Below, piece by piece: positions 1 to 6,447 of a stretch of 11,976 bases of DNA (the stretch's first letter is position 1; every line of letters begins with the position of its first letter). The stretch is from Gryganskiella cystojenkinii (taxonomy: Eukaryota; Mortierellomycota; Mortierellomycetes; Mortierellales; Mortierellaceae), in NCBI GenBank assembly GCA_015852425.1, contig JAAAIG010001035.1:1-11976 (forward strand). Direction: 5' to 3'. A model generated the notes under the pieces. It ran no database searches, was not told where the DNA came from, and was given only the letters and a program-made list of their open reading frames with translations. The position numbers and the translations under genes were made by a program.

Positions 1-398
1 ACAACAGTGTTGATAAAGAGAGGAGAGGGATGGAAGTGATGGCATGGGCGAGTGTGGAGTGTCGCGTAGTTATGTAGACCTAGAGTGTCCGTATTTGTAG
101 ACAGCAGAGCCTACTTAATTCGAATTATGCATTTGGACAGACACTCGCAACACACCCTTAAGGGGTGGCGACCCAAACCACGACATATTGACGTAAAGGT
201 TTTTTCCCGTGCGAATATTACGCTTTTCGAGCGGCCACAAAATTTGCCGCAGTCACAGCGCGCTTCAATCGCGATTTGCTAAAAAAAAAAAAAAAAAAAA
301 AAAAGTAGCTCCAAGTCGAGACCTAGTGCGCATCGCATTCGCTTCTTTGCTTCTTTGAAACATTCGAATCCAACAAAAAAAACCCATTTCAAAAAACC
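1..398. promoter_or_regulatory. Upstream spacer of the TTLL12-like gene
   Basis: I find no convincing gene here; the short open frames have low-complexity or random-looking products. The stretch holds a 12-nt perfect palindrome at 116-127 (centre TTCGAA), a CRE-like TGACGTAA at 189-196 and a run of 24 A at 281-304. An A-rich leader then runs into the start codon at 399. Read on the - strand, positions 1-50 are pyrimidine-rich, like a fungal 5' leader. The spacer could therefore be a divergent promoter shared with a gene left of the window, which is an inference. Confidence 0.4.
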
Positions 399-3104
399 AT
401 GGAATACAAGCAGTTCTTGCAAATTCATCAGTACCAGCTCGCCAGTATCCCCGAGACTCTTTGGGAGGTATGCCTCTCTCTTTCACATTGCCACCTTCCG
501 TTTAACGCATTATGATTCAAAGAAAGAAAGAAAAAAAATTTGTGGCCTCGAAAAAAAATATTAAAACCACGTTGCACACAACTCTCTCACGATTGGATTG
601 CCACGATAGCCCCTCTTCAAGAAACTCGGGCAGGATCTCTTTGACGCTGGCGAGTTCCTTGAACTTCACTATGGAGATCCCTTGGACAAGTACTCGCTCC
701 ATGTCAAGAAAGAGGGCGGTCTTAAGAAGCATGGGTAAGGATGGCCACGCGCAGATCCATCAACCCCAAGGCCGGGAAACATGATAGATCGGCATAAACA
801 TGGATCATGGAAAAGTGGACTCTTTCAAGCCGAAAAAAAGGCGCCCTTTTCTCAATTCACTCACCTTTTTATTCCCACGATACAAAAAAAAATAGTGACA
901 TCTTCCTGGTCGATCACGCCTGGACCACCAAACCCGAGACCTCGCGCGCTCAACTCCTTGACAACCCTCAGCTGGTCGAACGTTTAACCTCGATGATGGA
1001 TATCTCCGTCGAGGCCGATGAAGAAGAGGAGGACGAGGAACACGTTGGAGGAGATGGTGAGGTCGTGAGCAAGTTCCCCGACATGGAGGTCGACGATGAG
1101 ATGATCGACTTGGTCTCTACTCAGGGAAACGTCTCCAAGGATCGCGCCAAGATTGCGCTCCAGAACGAGAAGGGCGATGTCATCTCGGCTTTGATGGTAA
1201 TGTCAGCAGGACACCAATGAGTAATCTAGTCATGGAAAGAATGCACTTAGAAAAGGCCGTGCTAACATAGAGTTTGTTTTTCATATCGCTTGGATCCAGT
1301 CTTTGACTCTTCACCCTGATCACGATGCCGAGGGTCTCAGAATCCTCGAGGAGACCATCGGAGGACAGGTCAAGAGTAAGTGCTTTGCCTCTTTTATGGA
1401 GTTTCGCTCTATTTTTTTTTTTTTTTTTTTTTTTGGTTTCTGCCTGTTCTAATAATATGATTCTCGCGATAATAGGGGACAAGGAGGCCAAGGCTGAGGA
1501 GAAGAAGAAGCAGGATACTGTCAACAAGATCATGTCCGAGATGTGGAAGTTCAGTCAGACGTACGAGTACGCCGTCGTCGATCCCTCAGGACAGACCAAG
1601 AAGGAATCCGCTTGGTGTAAGTTTGGATACCACCGATTTATCCATATTTGAGCCCCACTTTCATTTTTTTTTTAATGTTTCATTTCGACTGATATCACTT
1701 TTGTTCTTCCTTGCGGATCAAAATCGAACAGACATCATGGACGAGGTCGGATCCTCGATGGCTCATTCTGACGCCCCCAACTGTATCTGCGCTCCTTTCA
1801 TCTACGTCGGACGCGGCACGGTCTCTTACAGCATCATCTACCCCATCCAGGATGTCCCCAAAGGCGGTGCCCTGACGCGTGATTTTGTCCCAGCCGATAT
1901 CAAGGACCCCCTCGACCGCAAGGCATACCTTCAAATTTACAACGATGCCGAGGATGCCGCAGAGCTCATTGCCGTATACGAATCCGACAAGATCGAGGAC
2001 AATGAGGTCAAACCTTTTGATCAACCCTTTATCAAGTCCCTCACCAATGCCCGTGCCGCTGCTAAAGCCAGTTCGCGCAAGTTGCGCCTCTACACCACCA
2101 CGGAATGGGTTGCCACCAACTGTAAACTCCCAAATGTCGAGTTGGTCGACTCTGAGGATCAGGCCGATCTCCTCTGGTTCAGTCAGGATTTTAAGGATTT
2201 CGACAAGTTGACCCAGGGTCAAAAGATTAACCAGTTCGAGAACGAATCCTGTGTGACCTTTAAACAAAACCTTGCCGCCCTCGTCAAGTCCGCCTATGGC
2301 CAGGTCCCATGGAGCTCCACGACTTACAACCTGACGACCGAACTCGCACCCTTTGTCGGCCATTACCTCTGGAACCAGGAACACGAACATAGAAACCTTT
2401 GGATCTGTAAGCCCTGGAACTTGGCCCGCGGTCTTCAAATCAGCATTCAGGAGGAACTCGCTCCTTTGGTCCGTCTTCGTGATACTGGCCCAAAGATTGC
2501 TCAAGAATACATCCAGACCCCCGTCCTTTACGAAGGCCGCAAGTTCGATCTCCGTTACATTGTCCTGTTGAAATCCTCTCACAAGGTCGAAGGTGACCCC
2601 TCGCAAGGTTACGAATTCCAGGTCATGGTCTACAAGATGTTCTGGATCCGTCTCGCGAACCAACCTTTTGAACTCGAGGACTTTGACAACTATGAGAAAC
2701 ACTTCACGGTCATGAACTACGGCAACTATAACCTCACGCAGTTGTTGTACACGAAATTCATTGAGAATTTCGAGAACGAGCACGCGGACAAGAAGAAGTG
2801 GTCTGAGATCCAGGCCGATATCAACGAGGCGATCAAGTCCATCTTTGCCGCCGCCGTAGTCAAGCCTCAACCTCAGGGTATGGGAGGACAGGACAAGACT
2901 CACCCCTACGAGGCTTTCTCGGTTTATGGAATCGATGTCATGTTGAAGGATGAATGTCAACCTGTCGTGGTCGAGGTCAATTTCTCACCGGATTGTACTC
3001 GTGCCTGTAAATACGATCCCGATTTCTTGAACAATATCTTGACCGTGGTCGAACCCCGTGCCGGTAACCTTGACAAGGCCCTCGGGGCCTTCAATGTTCT
3101 GTAG
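399..3104 (+). CDS. TTLL12: TTLL12-like tubulin-tyrosine ligase family protein (694 aa, 6 exons)
   Basis: Exons are 399-467, 610-734, 896-1196, 1300-1375, 1476-1616 and 1732-3104, all with GT-AG introns and closing phases. The start sits in a good context (A at -3, G at +4). The N-terminal half matches the SET-like region of animal TTLL12: DIFLVDHAWTT near residue 66, EMWKFSQTYEY, and WYIMDE across the exon 5/6 junction. An acidic stretch and a NAC/HYPK-like UBA segment (about 128-172) interrupt it. The C-terminal TTL (ATP-grasp) domain shows WICKPWNLARG (K464), KFDLRYIVLL (508-517), DYEKHFTVMNY and VEVNFSPDC (E652, N654). The human protein has 644 residues; the excess is roughly the acidic/UBA insert. 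The family adds amino acids to tubulin tails, but animal TTLL12 has no firmly shown ligase activity, so the reaction here is open. Convergent with the hydroxylase gene, 222 nt between stops. Confidence 0.95.
1083..1314 (+). other. NAC-alpha/HYPK-like UBA domain within the TTLL12-like protein
   Basis: Residues about 128-172, split by intron 3 (1197-1299), read MIDLVSTQGNVSKDRAKIA then LQNEKGDVISALMSLTLHP. The pattern of I-x-L-V, NVS, a central A-x-x-A-L, G-D-V and A-x-M-x-L-T is that of UBA domains in the nascent-polypeptide-associated complex alpha subunit and in HYPK. A Glu/Asp-rich linker (about 1015-1055) precedes it. This is motif reading only; a profile search would settle it. Confidence 0.7.
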
Positions 3105-3326
3105 AGCGACCAAGTACAAACTATCATATCATGTTAATTTTTTCAAACAAATCAACAAAAAGAAAGAAAGAAAGCGATCGTGCCTTCCACTTTATCTGCT
3201 GTGTAAAACTGTTTATTAAGTTGAGAGTAGTATGGGGTAATTTATTTTGTGGACAATGAACTGCAGCCCGGATAGGACCGAAAGGGAAAGAAGAAATGCA
3301 AAAACAGGGAAATGAGATTCGGGTCC
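3105..3326. other. Shared 3' flank between two convergent genes
   Basis: This 222-nt spacer separates the TTLL12-like stop (3104) from the fatty acid hydroxylase stop on the other strand (3327). It is AT-rich, with a short GAAA repeat near 3161-3174. Two AATAAA hexamers lie on the - strand. I see no canonical AATAAA on the + strand, so the cleavage site of the TTLL12-like transcript cannot be placed. Confidence 0.6.
3241..3246 (-). terminator. AATAAA poly(A) signal, fatty acid hydroxylase
   Basis: AATAAA on the - strand, about 80 nt past the hydroxylase stop codon, with a second copy at 3212-3217. Position and exact hexamer fit a polyadenylation signal, but many fungal 3' ends use degenerate signals, so this is a candidate. 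Confidence 0.45.
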
Positions 3327-4710
3327 CTACATTTCCAACAGAGTGCCAAAGACCTATATTTTTCACAAAAAAAGTAAAAGAGCATAACCGTCAGTCAATC
3401 GTCTCGCTGATTGTCCATCCTCATTCCGACACTCAAGTCTGACAAGAGAACAATAAAAAAAACACTTACTCGATCCCAGATCTTGGATGTGATACCGTAT
3501 CCCAAATCAGCCTGCTTGTAATGGTGTTTGAAATGATACGACTTCATCTCCTTCAGATGTTGAACCTTAAGGGCCGAATGATGCAGCGCGTAGTGCACCA
3601 TATCGTAACAAATGTATCCGAAATACGTTCCCGACATCAACGCATTCGCATAATGGCTCTCGAACAACCCATGTGCCAAGCAGTACAAAGGGAATCCAAT
3701 CAAGATCGTCAACACTGGAGGCATCACCAAGCGCAGTCTATCCCATGGAACAAGATGGAGAGAGAGAGGGAGGAGGAAGAACAGGTTAGTGCTCGATATG
3801 CAAAATGTACTTCGGCTCAACGGTGCATGGAATGTTGTCCAAATAAGGGAGAGCGAGAACTGACACAAAAAAAGAAGAAAAAAAAATCATGCCACTGAGG
3901 TCAACATAATTATGTGTTCTCTTCTTACCTATCCATTGGCAGGTAATGGTGGATTCCGTGCAACAAGAAATGCGCCACATTCGAATAAGTGCTATCGGGG
4001 AGAAGGTCGTCGACATGAAACAAGAATCTGTGGATCGAGTACTCGGTCAGAGACCAGACAAAGACGCCTGTCACAAATGTTGAACCAGCCTTTTCCATCG
4101 ACAAAGCCCCTGTCGTCTCGGGTGTACCTCGGACAGACCATGAAAAGATCAAGGCCACCACAGGCAACCACAAAACAGGAACCAGCCACCAAGGGGTACG
4201 AGAAAAGACCTCGAGGAAATCGGATTCGAAGACTCTGGCCGAGTAAGGCAAATGTCTGGGGATATGAATCTGTTTCATATAAAAGTCCTTGGGATAGTTG
4301 GCCTTCCAGAGCTGGTAGAGAAGAGGCTGGGAGAGATCGAGGAATTTTTCCTTCTTGTCCGCTTGAATATCCGTCGTCATCTTGCTGGGATCCTTTTCTT
4401 CTTCGCCTACTGCCGACACTGTGGTTGATGACCCAGACGTTGATACTGATCCCTTTGTAAACTCAAGTCGTCCGACCAACAACTCGTCCAACATCTCGTA
4501 GGCTCCCTCAGAGTGAAGATGCTCGAGTTCATCCTTCATAATTGCTGTAATGTCCTCGCCGGCATGATCGAGGATAAGCTCCTCTCCACCGGGGTGGTCT
4601 GCTACAAAGCCAGAGACGTTGTAGACTTTTTGGTTGTGAATGACCCAGCAGTCATCTGCCTTGCGATGCTTGGCTACCTCGGCCAAGGTGATGACTTTTT
4701 CAGAGGCCAT
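3327..4710 (-). CDS. SCS7: Fatty acid 2-hydroxylase with N-terminal cytochrome b5 domain (358 aa, 3 exons)
   Basis: Exons on the - strand are 4710-3929, 3737-3470 and 3353-3327. The product is an ER-membrane di-iron enzyme that 2-hydroxylates the very-long-chain acyl group of ceramide (yeast Scs7, human FA2H). Residues 5-82 form cytochrome b5, with heme ligands H39 (in HPGG) and H66. A Ser/Thr-rich linker (about 86-112) leads to the hydroxylase domain with hydrophobic segments near 174-192, 206-222 and 268-290. Its histidine clusters are HRFLFH (227-232), HFLLHGIHH (247-255), HYALHH (309-314) and HFKHHY (329-334), which bind the metal in this family. The last exon is only 27 nt and encodes VFGTLLEM, matching the family's WD-x-V/F-F-G/H-T ending. 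The start at 4710 has A at -3 and G at +4; the frame runs further upstream but offers no other ATG before its stop. Length is close to Scs7 (384) and FA2H (372). Confidence 0.96.
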
Positions 4711-4960
4711 CTTGTCAGTGTGAGCAGAGGTGTGTTGCTGTGGTGGAGATAAGGATGGAGATTCGACGAACCGATAAGACAAGAGGAGAGGGGGACAGAA
4801 GGAGCCGAGGGATGATGGGAGAGAGGAGGCAGAAAAGTGTGGATGATGAAGGAAATGAGTTTAAAAAAAGTTTTTTTTTTTTTTGTGTCCACTAAAAATC
4901 CGGTTCTTTTCCAGGGGTTCATCAGATAAGTTTGTTGCACGTGACCATAGTCCAAATCCA
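4711..4960 (-). promoter_or_regulatory. Promoter and 5' leader region of the fatty acid hydroxylase gene
   Basis: Read on the - strand this stretch becomes strongly pyrimidine-rich just before the start codon (about 4711-4860). A T7/A14 block, seen on the + strand as A7-G-T14, lies around 4862-4884. Pyrimidine-rich leaders of this type are common at fungal transcription starts. No convincing TATA box is visible. Confidence 0.45.
4924..4943. promoter_or_regulatory. Candidate GATA site plus CACGTG E-box
   Basis: AGATAAG at 4924-4930 matches the WGATAR consensus of fungal GATA factors. Eight bases further on, CACGTG at 4938-4943 is a palindromic E-box that reads GTCACGTG on the - strand, fitting the RTCACGTG form bound by Cbf1-type bHLH proteins. 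The pair lies about 215-235 nt upstream of the hydroxylase start, a plausible promoter distance. Another GATAAG lies at 4773-4778. Short motifs occur by chance, so function is unproven. Confidence 0.35.
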
Positions 4961-5635
4961 CTTAACACATAGCTTTTTCAAGAGTAGGAAGCCTTCCCAT
5001 CTGAACGTCAAAGCGATAACGATTGAAGAGTGTTGGAATTTATTGTACAATCCACACGCAAAGACTACAAGAAAAACTGAAAAAGAAGAAGAAATAAAGA
5101 AAGAAATGGAGAAAGCTTGAAAGAAAAGGCTCGCGGTTTCCGAGCAAAGGTAGGAACATCAAAAGTGAGAACAACACGGGCGGTCTCGTAGGCGGCCTCG
5201 TAGGCAGCGTATACTCCTCCTGCTCGACTTTGCTCCTCCGTATGATCTTTTATCCTTGCACATCAACCTCGATTCGACCAGACTCGTACTAGTCCTGCTC
5301 CGTACACTCCTTCCTTCTTGATCACTTGATTGTATTTTTGTTTGCTTTGCGAGGTGGTAACTTGGGTTATGTGTTTGTTGTTGTTGTTGTTTGCGGTTGA
5401 TGAAAATGGTCGTGGTAGTTGAGGGCTGTATGGTGAGGTTGTTTTTTTGTTGAGTTGGTTGATATAGTGAAAAGCATGGCTCTTGATCCATTAACGTCAA
5501 CCCCGGATTGTTAGTTTCCCTTCCCTTGGCCACATATTACGATTGAGCCATGGTTTCGGGTTGCGCCGGTTTTGTCGTTTGAATAACAGATCCAGAGATT
5601 TCGCCCTTCCATCGATTCTCCTCAAAAACAAAGCT
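4961..5635. other. Spacer between RPB12 and the hydroxylase; no assigned gene
   Basis: I assign no gene here. The part near RPB12 should hold its 3' untranslated region, but I see no AATAAA close to the stop. Positions 5375-5389 are five TTG units (CAA on the - strand), which gives poorly complex Gln-rich frames. Positions 5150-5340 are more GC-rich than the rest and carry open frames on both strands, including a - strand frame from 5262 to 5065. No start codon, splice pair or recognised family supports a gene. Confidence 0.5.
5185..5205. repeat. Two tandem copies of a 9-nt motif, 12-nt period
   Basis: CTCGTAGGC occurs at 5185-5193 and again at 5197-5205. On the - strand, in one frame, the pair encodes AAYEAAYE. 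The 12-nt period keeps the reading frame, as expected for a small coding duplication, but also arises by chance slippage. Confidence 0.6.
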
Positions 5636-6152
5636 TTAACGAGCCTCGAATTGGACCACTATGACGATGAAACGGTGGTGTAGAACAAAGGTTAATATAA
5701 CAATCAAAAGTAGAAGAGGGAAGAGATTTGACCCGTTCATGGCCCATGCTCTGCAAACTCGATTTCCTATGCGTCATCTTGTCGTCGCGACATTTTGGAG
5801 GCGAAGCATCATAACTGCCGCGCAAGTCACTGTAACTCCTGTTATAACCACAACCTCCTCAATAAGTCGCGGTCCGCATCCATTCACATGCACGGAGACA
5901 ATCGCAAAGTCTCTTCTTGGTCCAAGTGAAAAACTTCTCATAGAAAGTGACCCTTAGGATGTCGAGAATGGAGGGTAACAGTAAGATTTGGAACGTACTT
6001 CTCTTGGTGCGCTTTTTGTACATGATACGGTAACCGCACTCTTTGCAACGGATGGGCTCCTTGGGCTTGATTTCGTTTTCAGAGCCACATTCCGCGCAGA
6101 TATAGGTCATGGCTGGCGCAGCGGGCTTGGGTGCTCCTCCTTGGTAGTTCAT
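5636..6152 (-). CDS. RPB12: RNA polymerase I/II/III shared subunit Rpb12 (RPABC4), 58 aa, 2 exons
   Basis: Exons on the - strand are 6152-5999 and 5658-5636, joined across a 340-nt intron with a GTACGT donor. The product is the small zinc-binding subunit common to all three nuclear RNA polymerases (yeast Rpb12/Rpc10, human POLR2K). It has one zinc ribbon, [11 protein letters not shown] (C19, C22) and [10 protein letters not shown] (C36, C39). The highly conserved basic tail YKKRTKR is followed by MVQFEAR. The last seven residues and the stop sit on a 23-nt exon; without it the frame runs through the intron into an unrelated tail, so the short exon is strongly supported. At 58 residues it equals the human protein. 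The start has A at -3. Confidence 0.96.
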
Positions 6153-6447
6153 GGTTTGAATGATTTGATTTGATGTAAAAGGTTGAAGATGATTGGCAAA
6201 GGCGAATGAAAACAAGAAGAAAAGTAATGCGATGCGATTGAATGCTACCTCTTTTTTTTTGTTGTTGTCCCCTCTCCTCTCTGCGAATTTTTTTCCAAGC
6301 CACCTAACATAACCAGATCGAAATTTCTTTTTCTTATTTTTTTTTTTTGGCTGAGTTTAGTATGGGGGTGGTATGTTGTAGACTTGATGGTCGTTACGGG
6401 CATCAGTGAATATTCATCATGATCTTGACAGTGATGGGCCTTGCAAG
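6153..6447 (-). promoter_or_regulatory. Dynein 3' flank and RPB12 promoter
   Basis: This 295-nt spacer serves both - strand genes. A T12 tract (6337-6348) and an AATAAG hexamer on the - strand (6333-6338) follow the dynein stop and may mark its 3' end. Nearer RPB12, the - strand has a poly-A tract, a pyrimidine-rich leader and a CCAAT pentamer (complement at 6192-6196) about 40 nt before the start codon. That CCAAT is probably inside the leader rather than a promoter box. Confidence 0.4.

Noticed and set aside
116..127. Heat-shock element at the TTCGAA palindrome
   Set aside because: Heat-shock factor sites need spaced TTC and GAA units (TTCnnGAA) in several copies. Here the units abut and occur once.
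85..282. Short + strand open frame upstream of the TTLL12-like gene
   Set aside because: The product has no recognisable motif and the frame runs into the A24 tract. The stretch reads better as a promoter or spacer.
1695..2960. Long - strand open frame of 421 codons opposite the TTLL12-like exon 6
   Set aside because: It mirrors a long conserved coding exon with GC-biased third positions. Its product is repetitive in V, L, D and G, resembles no family, and starts inside the spliced exon's complement, so it is an antisense shadow.
5159..5533. Gln-rich - strand open frame between RPB12 and the hydroxylase
   Set aside because: It depends on a CAA repeat and mixed low-complexity sequence, ends in an Arg/Ser-rich stretch with no family resemblance, and its longest form lacks an ATG at the 5' end. 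It lies where the RPB12 3' flank is expected.
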